This document shows positions 1 to 7,744 of a DNA stretch of 64,000 nt, piece after piece; the first letter of the stretch is position 1, and the number at the start of each line of letters is the position of its first letter. Under the pieces are notes generated by a model that searched no databases, was not told the DNA's origin, and was given only the letters and a program-made list of their open reading frames with translations. A program made the position numbers and the translations under genes. The stretch lies in assembly GCA_018240895.1 (NCBI GenBank), contig JAFEEX010000018.1, positions 1-64,000 on the forward strand. The letters run 5' to 3'. The DNA comes from Pseudomonadota bacterium (GTDB lineage Bacteria > Pseudomonadota > Alphaproteobacteria > Sphingomonadales > Sphingomonadaceae).

Positions 1-11
1 ATAATTATGAA

Positions 12-158
12 TCAGACTCTTAGAATTCCATCCAGGCAATTGTCGAGCAAGTCGAGGATTGCGTCTTGAAGTTCGATGTCGCGGGTAAGCATCCGAACGA
101 AGAATGCTTTCGTCGGCGACGCACGAGCCGTATCGATTTGATGCTTTTGGTCGGTCAT
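12..158 (-). pseudogene. N-terminal fragment of a GHKL (HSP90/MORC-like) ATPase, stopped after 48 codons
   Basis: Reading the minus strand from an ATG at 158, preceded by a strong GGAGGA ribosome site, gives 48 codons and then TGA at 12-14. Residues 16-47 look like the start of the HSP90-like ATPases found beside DNA methylases: an FFVRMLTRDIEL segment followed by DAILDLLDNCLDG. The D36-x-x-x-N40 there is the metal/ATP-binding N box of the Bergerat fold. Such proteins are normally several hundred residues long, so the frame is broken by a nonsense or frameshift change, or the reading is wrong at the edge. An alternative frame stays open from the break to the window edge, which is compatible with a frameshift. 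It follows vsr by 60 nt in the same direction, so it is probably the third gene of the dcm-vsr operon. The family call rests on this short motif only. Confidence 0.5.
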
Positions 159-218
159 CCGCACTCCTCCACGTCCTGCAATCTCAACGGATAGCGACGA
201 CCTGTAAAGACCGGGTTT

Positions 219-644
219 TCATTGAAGTGAAGGAACGTCGTCAAACGATGCCCGGAACTTCTCGATCAACGCATCTTCGTCTTTCGTTTCGCATTCCCAA
301 ATCACCATCACTCGCCAACCGAGTGCCGTGAGCTTGGAATATGCAAGACTGTCCCTCGCCACGTTGGCAGTGAACTTATCGTGCCAGAAATCGACGTTGC
401 TCTTCGGCATGGATGCCTTCCGGCACCCGGAATGGCGGTGCCAAAAGCAACCATGCACAAAAATTACGACCCTGTGCCTCGGTAAGGTCAGGTCCGGCTT
501 TCCGGGCAAATCGTTTCGATGCAATCGAAACCGCAAACCCAGGCTGTGAGCCATTCGCCGGACCCTCATCTCCGGTGTCGTGTGCTTGCTTGCGACCCGA
601 GACATCAGCCATGATCTGCGTTCGGGAGTAAGCCTATCGACCAC
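219..644 (-). CDS. vsr: very short patch repair endonuclease Vsr
   Basis: This 141-residue protein nicks DNA 5' of T:G mismatches that arise when 5-methylcytosine made by the linked methylase deaminates, starting short-patch repair. The length is typical of Vsr. Recognisable parts are the N-terminal TPERRSWLMSRV segment, GKPDLTLPRHRVVIFVHGCFWHRH with its catalytic Asp and zinc/active-site His and Cys, and the terminal W-RVMVIWECE block. The start codon is GTG at 644, only 4 nt after the dcm stop, with GCGGAA upstream. Vsr next to a C5 methylase is a classic pairing, so the role is firm; the mismatch context depends on the unknown dcm target. Confidence 0.93.
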   Translation of the reverse strand: MVDRLTPERRSWLMSRVASKHTTPEMRVRRMAHSLGLRFRLHRNDLPGKPDLTLPRHRVVIFVHGCFWHRHSGCRKASMPKSNVDFWHDKFTANVARDSLAYSKLTALGWRVMVIWECETKDEDALIEKFRASFDDVPSLQ

Positions 645-648
645 GAAA

Positions 649-1755
649 CTATTCCGCTGCTTGAGCTAGGTCCTCATCTCCAAATGTTCGACCCGGTTGC
701 TGCACATTTTCCACCTTGGAGCGGATCGCCTGAAACACAGCCTTGGCGATGATGGGTGAAACGCTGTTCCCGATCATTCTGAAGCTGTGCCAGACAGTAG
801 GATGGAAAAGATGGGCGTCGGGGAATCCTTGCAGCCTTGCGGCTTCGCGAACGGTGATAACGCGGTTCTCGGAAGGATGGATCGGCCTTACCGATTGGTA
901 TGAACCGCGATCGGCACCCGTTCCCGCTCGAAGCGTTGGGCATTGCCCGCCCCATGCCAGGCGGGGGTGGCGACCAATCTTATCCATGCTCCCCGGCACA
1001 ACGCGAGAGAAGCGATCAACGACGCTTTCGGTGTGCGCTGTAAACTTGTGGCCGGTAAATTGCCCGCTGTCTGAACGAAGCTGGCGCGCGTAGTTCGACG
1101 GAGTGCCGCGGCGCGTAATTTTCCACTGATCGAACCCACCATGGTCAAGAAGTTGCCGGGCGTCTTGCAAGTCCAGAATAGCATCACGCACCGTCGCCGC
1201 CGGCCGCTTGAAGGCATCCATGTCTTCGGCCGAAAACGGGTCGCAACGATCACGGTCAATGCCGATAACGAAAATGCGGGGCCTCTTGGTCGGCGCACCG
1301 AATTGGGAAGCGTCCCATCCCTGCGGGCCAATCACATCATACGACCCGGCCACGACGGCGATTGCATCGTCCAATTCGGATCGAGCATCCTCATAGGCGA
1401 GACCTGGGACGTTCTCCATGACGAAGAACGCAGGCTTCAATTCGCTTACCAGACGGAAGAAGTGACCGAGCAAGGTTCGGCGGACATCCGTTGCGTCACG
1501 GCGTCCGATGCTGCTGAAGCCTTGGCAAGGCGGGCCACCGAAGACGCCATCGACTTGCTGACCCACCGAGGTTTCGACCTGCTGTCCCGTCAATTGGGCA
1601 ATATCGGCGAGGTGGAGTTGGGTGCTTTGAAAGTTGCGTGTGTAGGATGACGTAAGAATCGGGTCGATGTCATAGGCGGCTGCGACCTCGAAGCCCGCCT
1701 GATGGGCGCCAAGGGAGAATCCACCACTTCCGCAAAAGAGATCGACCAACTTCAT
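649..1755 (-). CDS. dcm: DNA (cytosine-5-)-methyltransferase
   Basis: A 368-residue C5 DNA methylase that transfers methyl from SAM to cytosine in a specific site. Motif I is KLVDLFCGSGGFSLG at the N terminus (SAM binding). Motif IV is GGPPCQGFS with catalytic Cys77. Motif VI is ENVPG with Glu114. The target-recognition region follows, then REAARLQGFP (motif IX) and IGNSVSPIIAKA (motif X). I chose ATG 1755 because family members start MKLVDLF; a GTG five codons upstream is also possible, and neither has a well-spaced ribosome site. It is the first gene of a dcm-vsr-ATPase run. No restriction nuclease is visible before the window edge, so whether this is restriction-modification or solitary methylation cannot be told here. 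Confidence 0.93.
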   Translation of the reverse strand: MKLVDLFCGSGGFSLGAHQAGFEVAAAYDIDPILTSSYTRNFQSTQLHLADIAQLTGQQVETSVGQQVDGVFGGPPCQGFSSIGRRDATDVRRTLLGHFFRLVSELKPAFFVMENVPGLAYEDARSELDDAIAVVAGSYDVIGPQGWDASQFGAPTKRPRIFVIGIDRDRCDPFSAEDMDAFKRPAATVRDAILDLQDARQLLDHGGFDQWKITRRGTPSNYARQLRSDSGQFTGHKFTAHTESVVDRFSRVVPGSMDKIGRHPRLAWGGQCPTLRAGTGADRGSYQSVRPIHPSENRVITVREAARLQGFPDAHLFHPTVWHSFRMIGNSVSPIIAKAVFQAIRSKVENVQQPGRTFGDEDLAQAAE

Positions 1756-1927
1756 CGCATTCGTGCCCACTCCCTCTAGGTGCGCCTGGCGGTCAATCTT
1801 GCCTTACGGGGGTCCGAAGGAAAAGCCCAGCCGCTGAAATTCGGTGCCTATTCGGTACTCGATGCTTTCTCAGGCGCTTCCCTTTTCCTTCTTACAAATT
1901 CAAGTATCTGATTTATAATCGTTTTTA

Positions 1928-2003
1928 TGGTGAGCCCTGCTGGGTTCGAACCAGCGACCTACTGATTAAAAGTCAGTTGCTCTACCGACTGAGCTAAGGG
2001 CCC
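1928..2003 (-). tRNA. tRNA-Lys (anticodon UUU)
   Basis: The minus strand folds as a complete 76-nt cloverleaf with an encoded CCA end at 1928-1930. The acceptor stem is GGGCCCT against AGGGCTC (one G-U). The D arm has AGCTCAGTCGGTAGAGC. The anticodon arm is ACTGA-CTTTTAA-TCAGT, giving UUU, and the T arm carries GGTTCGAACCC. Its 3' end faces the lower-GC dcm/vsr module. That is the side where tRNA-directed integrases usually insert, although no integrase or duplicated tRNA 3' end is seen in this window. Confidence 0.97.
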
Positions 2004-2005
2004 GA

Positions 2006-2521
2006 CTATCTGCGCGCCCTAGGCAGCGGGCGCGGCAAGGTCAAGCGGGCGTGTAGCTGGCGCAGGGTCAGCCCGGTGAGCGGATCGCGCCAGCGCGGTG
2101 CGATATTCAGCGCCGGCACCAGCACGAAGGCGCGCTGGCGAAAGGCGGGGTGCGGCACGGTCAGGCCGGGCGATGTCCACGGGCCGCCGCCCCACAACAC
2201 GATGTCAAGATCAAGCACTCGCGAGGTCCAGCGCTGCCCGCCGCGCCTGCGCCCGAACTGGCGCTCGATCCGTTTGAGCAGGGCGAGAAGCGCGGGCGGG
2301 TCCAGCCGGGTCGCCACCAGCGCCGCGCGATTGGCATAGCGCCGCCGCGACGGGCCAAGCGGGGCGCTGCGGATCACCGGGCTGGCCTTGATCACTCGTA
2401 CTTCGGTGCCGTTCAGCACCTCCAGCGCCGCGCTCAGCACCCTTTCCGGAGCACCGTAGCGGTGATGACGCCGATTGGAACCAAGCGCGATCAGGTAGCA
2501 CCCGGCGGCATCGGCGGGCAT
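2006..2521 (-). CDS. folK: 2-amino-4-hydroxy-6-hydroxymethyldihydropteridine pyrophosphokinase
   Basis: FolK moves pyrophosphate from ATP to 6-hydroxymethyl-7,8-dihydropterin in cytoplasmic folate synthesis. The 171-residue length fits. Visible signatures are the N-terminal YLIALGSN, the ANRAALV strand, the substrate-binding block RVLDLDIVLWG (the family R-x-LDLDI motif) and VPHPAFRQRAFVLVPALNIAP near the end. It starts 2 nt after the aguB stop, so the two are co-transcribed. It ends 2 nt from the 5' end of the tRNA-Lys gene, a very tight junction. The C-terminal tail is rich in Arg and Pro. Confidence 0.93.
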   Translation of the reverse strand: MPADAAGCYLIALGSNRRHHRYGAPERVLSAALEVLNGTEVRVIKASPVIRSAPLGPSRRRYANRAALVATRLDPPALLALLKRIERQFGRRRGGQRWTSRVLDLDIVLWGGGPWTSPGLTVPHPAFRQRAFVLVPALNIAPRWRDPLTGLTLRQLHARLTLPRPLPRARR

Positions 2522-2523
2522 GG

Positions 2524-3390
2524 TCAGATATCCTCGGCGATCCGGCCGTAAAGCTGGGGACGGCGATCGCGGAAAAAGCCCATACCAGCGCGGTGGCGCG
2601 CCGCCCGGTCCAGATCGACCGTGGCGATCAGCACGCCCTGTTCCTCCCCGCCATAGTTCGCCAGGAAATCACCCCATTCGTCAGCGATGAACGAATGGCC
2701 ATAGAAGCGCTGTCCATCCTCCAGCCCGGTGCGATTGGCGGCGATGACGGGCATACAGTTCGACACGGCGTGGCCCAGCATGGCGCGCCGCCACATCCGG
2801 CTGGTATCAAGATCGGGGTCATAGGGTTCGGACCCGATCGCGGTGGGGTAAAGCAGCGCCTCCGCCCCGTTCAGCGCCAAGACCCGGGCAGCTTCGGGAT
2901 ACCACTGGTCCCAGCAGATCCCGACGCCGATCCGCGCGGTTCCGCCGGTGGCAGGCACATCCCACACCTTGAACCCGTCGTTGCCCGGGCGGAAATAATA
3001 CTTTTCCTCATAACCCGGCCCATCGGGGATGTGGCTCTTGCGGTAAGTGCCCATCACTGCCCCGTCCGGCCCGATCATCGCCATAGTGTTGTAATAGTGA
3101 TGCCCGTCCCGTTCAAAAAAACTGGTCGGAATGGCGATCCGGTGCCGCTGGGCAAGGGCCTGCATCGCCCGGACCGAGGGATGTTCCGCCGTGGGCCGGG
3201 CCAGCGCGAAGCGCGCTTCCTCTTCCTGCTTGCAGAAATAGGGGCCTGAAAACAGCTCTGGCGGCAGCACGAGCTGCGCGCCTTGCTTCGCGGCTTCCTC
3301 AACCAGCATCGAGACGGCAACGATGTTCTCCGCCTCGTCAGGGGAGCCAAGCGGAAGCTGAAGGGCGGCGACGGTAAGGGTGCGGGTCAT
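2524..3390 (-). CDS. aguB: N-carbamoylputrescine amidase
   Basis: A 288-residue nitrilase-superfamily amidase that hydrolyses N-carbamoylputrescine to putrescine, CO2 and ammonia, the last step of the agmatine route. The nitrilase triad is visible: Glu45 in LPPELF, Lys118 in YRKSHIPDG and the nucleophile Cys159 in GVGICWDQWYPEAAR. The FFERDGHHYYNT and YRKSHIPDGPGYEEKYYF blocks are those of the AguB subfamily rather than of general beta-ureidopropionases. Its partner enzyme, agmatine deiminase, is encoded far away at 59377-60357. It forms a two-gene run with folK and is divergent from msrA. Confidence 0.9.
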   Translation of the reverse strand: MTRTLTVAALQLPLGSPDEAENIVAVSMLVEEAAKQGAQLVLPPELFSGPYFCKQEEEARFALARPTAEHPSVRAMQALAQRHRIAIPTSFFERDGHHYYNTMAMIGPDGAVMGTYRKSHIPDGPGYEEKYYFRPGNDGFKVWDVPATGGTARIGVGICWDQWYPEAARVLALNGAEALLYPTAIGSEPYDPDLDTSRMWRRAMLGHAVSNCMPVIAANRTGLEDGQRFYGHSFIADEWGDFLANYGGEEQGVLIATVDLDRAARHRAGMGFFRDRRPQLYGRIAEDI

Positions 3391-3489
3391 GCCAGCGGAT
3401 TATGGGCTGCGGCGCGCGAAGTCCATATTGCCGTTGCGCCCCGCGCACCCCACATTGGGATGAAAGCGGACAAGGAGGCACACGAAGGT

Positions 3490-4020
3490 ATGGCACAGGC
3501 AATAATCGCGGGCGGCTGCTTCTGGTGCACAGAGGCGGTGTTCCGCCGGCTTGATGGGGTGAGCGAGGTGGAAAGCGGATATATCGGCGGCACAGTGCCC
3601 GATCCGACTTACAAACAGGTGTGCAGCGGCCAGACCGGCCATGCCGAGGCGATCCGCGTGAGCTTCGATCCCGCGGTGCTGACCTATGGCGACCTGATCG
3701 ACGTGTTCATGGCCACGCATGATCCAACCCAGCTCAACCGCCAGGGCAACGACATCGGCACACAGTACCGCTCCGCCATTTTCCCCCTTGATGCCGATCA
3801 GCGCGCCGAGGGAGAGGCCGGGATCGCCCGCTGGAACGCCGATCATGCCGGGCAGTCTGCTGTCACGACAATTGAAGGGCCAGCGCAGTGGTATCCGGCC
3901 GAGGACTATCACCAGGAATACTGGGAAGGCGAAGGCCAGCGCAACCCTTACTGCCTGGCAGTGATCCCGCCCAAGCTGGCGAAATTGCAAAAGGGTTTTG
4001 CCGCGCGGGTGAAGGGGTAG
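3490..4020 (+). CDS. msrA: peptide-methionine (S)-S-oxide reductase MsrA
   Basis: Reduces the S-epimer of methionine sulfoxide in proteins, using thioredoxin. The hallmark GGCFWC lies at residues 8-13 with nucleophile Cys10, followed by EAVFRRLDGV, the SGYIGG block, YKQVCSGQTGHAE and later HDPTQLNRQGNDIGTQYRSAIF, all standard. The start at 3490 follows AAGGAGG at 3472-3478. The same frame is open further upstream but would run antisense into aguB, so I rejected the longer start. At 176 residues it is the usual bacterial length with no fused MsrB domain; msrB is separate at 18065. Confidence 0.95.
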   Translation: MAQAIIAGGCFWCTEAVFRRLDGVSEVESGYIGGTVPDPTYKQVCSGQTGHAEAIRVSFDPAVLTYGDLIDVFMATHDPTQLNRQGNDIGTQYRSAIFPLDADQRAEGEAGIARWNADHAGQSAVTTIEGPAQWYPAEDYHQEYWEGEGQRNPYCLAVIPPKLAKLQKGFAARVKG

Positions 4021-4035
4021 GGAAAGCGGGCAAAG

Positions 4036-4059
4036 CCCTCTCCCCTTCAGGGGAGAGGG
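4036..4059. terminator. perfect 10-bp hairpin between convergent genes
   Basis: CCCTCTCCCC at 4036-4045 pairs exactly with GGGGAGAGGG at 4050-4059 across a TTCA loop, and GGGAGAGGGGG follows again at 4062-4072. It lies in the short gap between the convergent ends of msrA and the acylase gene. There is no T-tract, so it could be a REP-like palindrome as well as a bidirectional terminator. The CCCTCTCCC/GGGAGAGGG core resembles palindromes repeated in many proteobacterial genomes. Confidence 0.55.
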
Positions 4060-4093
4060 TTGGGAGAGGGGGAAGTCGGCCTGCCCCAGGTCT

Positions 4094-6226
4094 TCAATCG
4101 CCCTTCACCACCTTGCTCGCCGTGATATGCCCGGCCAGTTCGTCCGGGTAGAAATAGACCGGGCGCAGGTTGCCGTCGGCGTAGCGCCCGGTCTGGTCCT
4201 TGAAGTGGGGTGAGGCGGGATCGCTGCTCAGGCCGCCGGCGGTTACCGCGCGGGCGCGGACCCTTGGGCCGAATTCGATCGCGGCGACGAAGCTGTTGCC
4301 CTTGGTCCCGTACCAGCGCCGCGTTCCCGGATAGCGCTGCGCCCCGAACGCGGCGAGCGAGCCGAACTGCGCCGACGCGAAGGGGACCGGGGTGCTGGGT
4401 CGGGCATCGTCAAAGACCTGGGTAATCGCGCCGTCGTTGCGCTGAAACCGGTTGATCTCTCCCCAGGGGACTTGCCACGATCCGAAATCGGCGGTCAGCC
4501 TGGCCATGGCTTCGTCCAGCGCGGCCAGCTTTTGCGCGTCGCTGGCCTGGGTGGCCATCCAGTCCTGCACGGAAATGCGCTGCGCCGCGGCAGCTTCTGC
4601 CCCCTTGCTCCACAGCGCATCGGCCCAGAATGCGGCAAGGCTGGTTTCGGTTGAGCCAAGGTTCCAGCGGCAATCCCATTTGCCCAGCAGCGCCACTGCC
4701 CCGGCGCGCGCGGGATCGGGGGAGCGGGCCTGCGCCTCCACCAGCCCCGGAATCAGCCGCGCGAACAGGGGCAACCACGGATCGTAAGCCGCGTCCACCA
4801 GACCATCCAGCGTAAGGCGCGGCGCGGCGGACAGTACCCTGATCGCGTGCCGGGTGCGCGGCACTTGCCCCACCTGGTCGAGATAGCGCGGATAGGCCGT
4901 CTGCTTCGGACTGTCCTTGCCCGCACCCCACCATGGTCCGTCGTTGACGTTGAACACCCAGCCATTCGCCGGATTGACCACCTCTGGCAGGGTGTTCAGC
5001 GCGTGAAGTCCGCGCCAGTCGGTCGCCGGGTCGCTGCCGTCAACCGGCCTGGTATAGTCAAAGCGGTTGTCCCTGATCGGCATGAATTGCGGCATGAAAA
5101 ATGCCGCCTCGCCCTTGCTGTCGGCAAACAGGGTGTTGTTGGATGAATTCGCTTTCAGCGCGGCAACCTTGCGGAAGCTGGCAATATCGCTGACCTTGGT
5201 GCGCAGAAAGCTTTGCTGAAGCGCGGCGACCGGGCGGTTCATCAGCGCGGCGGCAATCCACCTGTCACCCTCTGCGCGAACGACCGGGCCGTGGTGGGTG
5301 GTATAGGTGGTGAAGGTGCGGCTGGCCATGGTGCCATCGGCCAAACGATAGTGCAGCGTGATCGGCTTCACCGCAACCGCGCGGTCCTGCTTGCCATAGC
5401 GATAGGTGAAGCCCCGGTCTGCGGGCGTCACCACCTCCGCAAACTCATCGATATTGTCGACCCCGCTGGAAGTATGCATCCACCCCGCGCTGGCATTGAA
5501 ACCCTGATAGATAAAGAATTGCCCCCAGGTTGCCGCGCCATAGGCGTTGAGGCCCTGCTTGCTGGTCACCTGCTGTTCGTCGCGGAAGAAGAAGCTGGTG
5601 TGCGGATTGATCAGCAGCAGGGCATGACCGCTGACGCTGTGCGACGGGGCGATCACGAAACCGTTCGATCCCTGCGGCTCACGCGGGGTCAGGCCCCGTT
5701 CCTCGTCGGTCAGGGCCACAGTGCGGTGTTCATAGAAAGCCTGAAGCTGGCTGAGCGAGACGCTTTCGATATCGCCGCCGATGCTCCCTTCCGAAAAGCT
5801 GAGCGCCATCCACGGTTCGAACCGGGTGATGACCTTGGGCTTCACCTGCGGGTGATCGGCCAGATACTGGTTGAGGCCCGCCGCCCATGCCTGCATCAGC
5901 CCGCGCAGCCAGGCCGGGCTTTTGGCATATTGCACCTTGAGATCGGCGGGATCGATCCATAGTCTTTGGCGCAGATCCTGCCAGAGCTGCCCCTCGCCCT
6001 CAGCCTCTGCGCGGCGGCCAAGGCTGGTGAGGTAATTCATCTCGATCCGGTTGAAATCATCCTCGGCCTGGGCATAGATCATCCCGAATACCGCATCGGC
6101 GTCAGTCTGCCCCGAAATGTGCGAGACGCCCCAATCGTCGCGCACGATCTCTGCATGATAGGGCGCGGCGGCGGCTGGGCCGGCCAGAGCCAGCGCGAAA
6201 ACGGTGAGCGCGGCGAAACGCGGCAT
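4094..6226 (-). CDS. penicillin acylase family hydrolase, exported
   Basis: An N-terminal-nucleophile hydrolase of the penicillin/acyl-homoserine-lactone acylase family, 710 residues. ATG 6226 follows GGGAGA and begins a clear signal peptide (MPRFAALTVFALALAGPAAAA), so the enzyme acts in the periplasm. The precursor would self-cleave before Ser187 in PREPQGSNGF, the mature beta-chain nucleophile. Upstream DDWGVSHISG and AQAEDDFNRIE are typical alpha-chain blocks. Homologues cleave amide bonds of beta-lactams, acyl-homoserine lactones or acylated peptides; substrate cannot be read from sequence, and the YHAEIVRDDWGV opening fits the less-studied environmental branch. It is convergent with msrA and 63 nt downstream of rsmB. 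Confidence 0.85.
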   Translation of the reverse strand: MPRFAALTVFALALAGPAAAAPYHAEIVRDDWGVSHISGQTDADAVFGMIYAQAEDDFNRIEMNYLTSLGRRAEAEGEGQLWQDLRQRLWIDPADLKVQYAKSPAWLRGLMQAWAAGLNQYLADHPQVKPKVITRFEPWMALSFSEGSIGGDIESVSLSQLQAFYEHRTVALTDEERGLTPREPQGSNGFVIAPSHSVSGHALLLINPHTSFFFRDEQQVTSKQGLNAYGAATWGQFFIYQGFNASAGWMHTSSGVDNIDEFAEVVTPADRGFTYRYGKQDRAVAVKPITLHYRLADGTMASRTFTTYTTHHGPVVRAEGDRWIAAALMNRPVAALQQSFLRTKVSDIASFRKVAALKANSSNNTLFADSKGEAAFFMPQFMPIRDNRFDYTRPVDGSDPATDWRGLHALNTLPEVVNPANGWVFNVNDGPWWGAGKDSPKQTAYPRYLDQVGQVPRTRHAIRVLSAAPRLTLDGLVDAAYDPWLPLFARLIPGLVEAQARSPDPARAGAVALLGKWDCRWNLGSTETSLAAFWADALWSKGAEAAAAQRISVQDWMATQASDAQKLAALDEAMARLTADFGSWQVPWGEINRFQRNDGAITQVFDDARPSTPVPFASAQFGSLAAFGAQRYPGTRRWYGTKGNSFVAAIEFGPRVRARAVTAGGLSSDPASPHFKDQTGRYADGNLRPVYFYPDELAGHITASKVVKGD

Positions 6227-6289
6227 GAATTGTCTCCCACAAGGCTTGGGTTGACTGTGACAGGAACAGCCGCCCCGGGGCAAGCGCCC

Positions 6290-7522
6290 TCAACCGTTTC
6301 GCCAGCGCGCCGCGAAGAATCCGTCAAGCCCGCCCACATCGCCCAGCATCCCCGGATCGGTGCCCAGCCAGGCCTGGCCGGTTGGAATGATGCCGGCGGG
6401 CAGTTCATCAATGCGGAGCGGAACGGCAGGGAGCGGCACGGCGGCAACCTGCCCTTCCCCCTCGGCCGCTTCCAGCGAGCAGACCGCATAGACCAGTTGC
6501 CCGCCCGGCACGACCCAGCGCGCCGCGCGCGCCAGCAATGCAGTTTGCAATTCCGCCATTTCCGCAATCTGGCGCGAGCCGATGCGGTGGAGCACATCGG
6601 GATGGCGGCGGCAGGTGCCGGTTGCGGTGCAGGGCGCATCAAGCAGCACCGCGTCAAATTGCTCCGCCGGCTCCCACGTCAGGGCATCGGCGGTGATCAG
6701 GTCCGCGGTGAGCCCGGTCCGCTTGAGGTTGTCCCGCATCCGTTCAAGCCGCCGTGCGCCCCTGTCCAGCGCGGTAACCTGCCAGCCCGCAGCCGCCAGT
6801 TGCAGCGTCTTGCCCCCCGGCGCGGCGCAAAGATCGAGCACGCGCCGTCCGCCGCCTGCGCCCAGCAGCCGCGCGGGAAGGCTGGCGGCCAGATCCTGAA
6901 CCCACCATGCGCCTTCGGAAAAGCCCTCAAGATTTTCAACCGCGGTGCCGCGCGGCAGCCGGACATGGCCGGGCATCAGCGATGTACCGCCCAGCCGCTC
7001 AGCCCACTGCGCCGTCGCGGCGGGATCGCGCAGCGTCAGGTCCAGCGGGGGCGGTTCGGCCAGCCCGGCGGCAATGGCAGGTGCGCGCGCTCCCCAACGC
7101 CCGGCAACGGGGGCTGGCAGACTGGGCGTCTCCGGCAGCGCGGCTCCGCGCTTTACCAGCGCCGAAAACACTCCATGCGCCAGCCGGCGGGGGCCGCCTG
7201 ACAGCAGCGGCAATCCGGTGGCGATCACCGCATGGGGCGGGGTATCGAGCCGCAGCCACCCGGCCAGCATCAGCCGCAGCACGGCGCGCGGTTTGGCATC
7301 ATCGGGCAAGGGCTGCCGCGTGGCACTGTCAATCAGGGTGTCCAGATCGGTCAGCCAGCGCAGCACCTCTCCGGCAAGGGCACGGGCCAGCGCTTTGTCG
7401 GGCGCGCTGCGCAGGCCCTGCAGCGCGCCGTGCGCCGCCTGATCAAGCGTTTCGCCGCGGCGCAGAACCGCATCAAGCAACCGCAGCGCTGCCTTGCGCG
7501 CCGGAAGGCCGGGAATATCCAT
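6290..7522 (-). CDS. rsmB: RsmB-type rRNA (cytosine-C5) methyltransferase
   Basis: Methylates a cytosine in 16S rRNA (C967 in E. coli numbering). Residues 1-130 form a NusB-like RNA-binding domain (ARKAALRLLDAVLRRGETLDQA at the start). The Rossmann methylase part has motif I VLDLCAAPGGKTLQLA (229-244). Cys298 lies in LLDAPCTATGTCRRHPD and Cys348 in LVYAVCSLEAAEGE, the two catalytic cysteines of this family. At 410 residues it is slightly shorter than E. coli RsmB. It is divergent from a DUF1674 gene, an arrangement I know from other sphingomonads. The specific C967 target is inferred from family. Confidence 0.88.
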   Translation of the reverse strand: MDIPGLPARKAALRLLDAVLRRGETLDQAAHGALQGLRSAPDKALARALAGEVLRWLTDLDTLIDSATRQPLPDDAKPRAVLRLMLAGWLRLDTPPHAVIATGLPLLSGGPRRLAHGVFSALVKRGAALPETPSLPAPVAGRWGARAPAIAAGLAEPPPLDLTLRDPAATAQWAERLGGTSLMPGHVRLPRGTAVENLEGFSEGAWWVQDLAASLPARLLGAGGGRRVLDLCAAPGGKTLQLAAAGWQVTALDRGARRLERMRDNLKRTGLTADLITADALTWEPAEQFDAVLLDAPCTATGTCRRHPDVLHRIGSRQIAEMAELQTALLARAARWVVPGGQLVYAVCSLEAAEGEGQVAAVPLPAVPLRIDELPAGIIPTGQAWLGTDPGMLGDVGGLDGFFAARWRNG

Positions 7523-7576
7523 GCGCCGCCCCTAGCCGCGATTGCATTCAAGGGCCAGCAGGCGCACAATAAAGCC

Positions 7577-7744
7577 ATGACCAAGCGCGCCACCCAGCGG
7601 CCCGAAGCTTTCGTGAAGCCAGCCTATTGGAGCAATGCCCCTGCGCCGGTGCCGGAACCCGCCAAGCCAGAGCCCGATCCGCTCGGCCTTTCGCCCACGC
7701 GGTTCGGGGACTGGACGCTGAAGGGCGTGGCGGTGGATTTCTAG
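7577..7744 (+). CDS. DUF1674 protein, SDHAF4-like succinate dehydrogenase assembly factor
   Basis: A 55-residue protein ending SPTRFGDWTLKGVAVDF. The P-x-RFGDW-x-KG-x-x-x-DF tail is the DUF1674 signature shared with eukaryotic Sdh8/SDHAF4, which helps flavinylated SdhA before complex II assembly. The middle is Pro-rich (APAPVPEPAKPEPDP). I chose ATG 7577 because upstream sequence in the frame runs antisense to rsmB. The stop TAG overlaps the convergent hemH stop within a CTAG. The assembly-factor role is transferred from the family and not shown here. Confidence 0.8.
   Translation: MTKRATQRPEAFVKPAYWSNAPAPVPEPAKPEPDPLGLSPTRFGDWTLKGVAVDF

Noticed and set aside
104..331. 75-residue plus-strand frame near the left edge
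   Set aside because: It overlaps vsr and the ATPase start on the other strand, with no family resemblance.
3283..3489. Upstream extension of msrA
   Set aside because: It runs antisense into aguB, and MsrA proteins begin near the GGCFWC motif, with AAGGAGG before ATG 3490.
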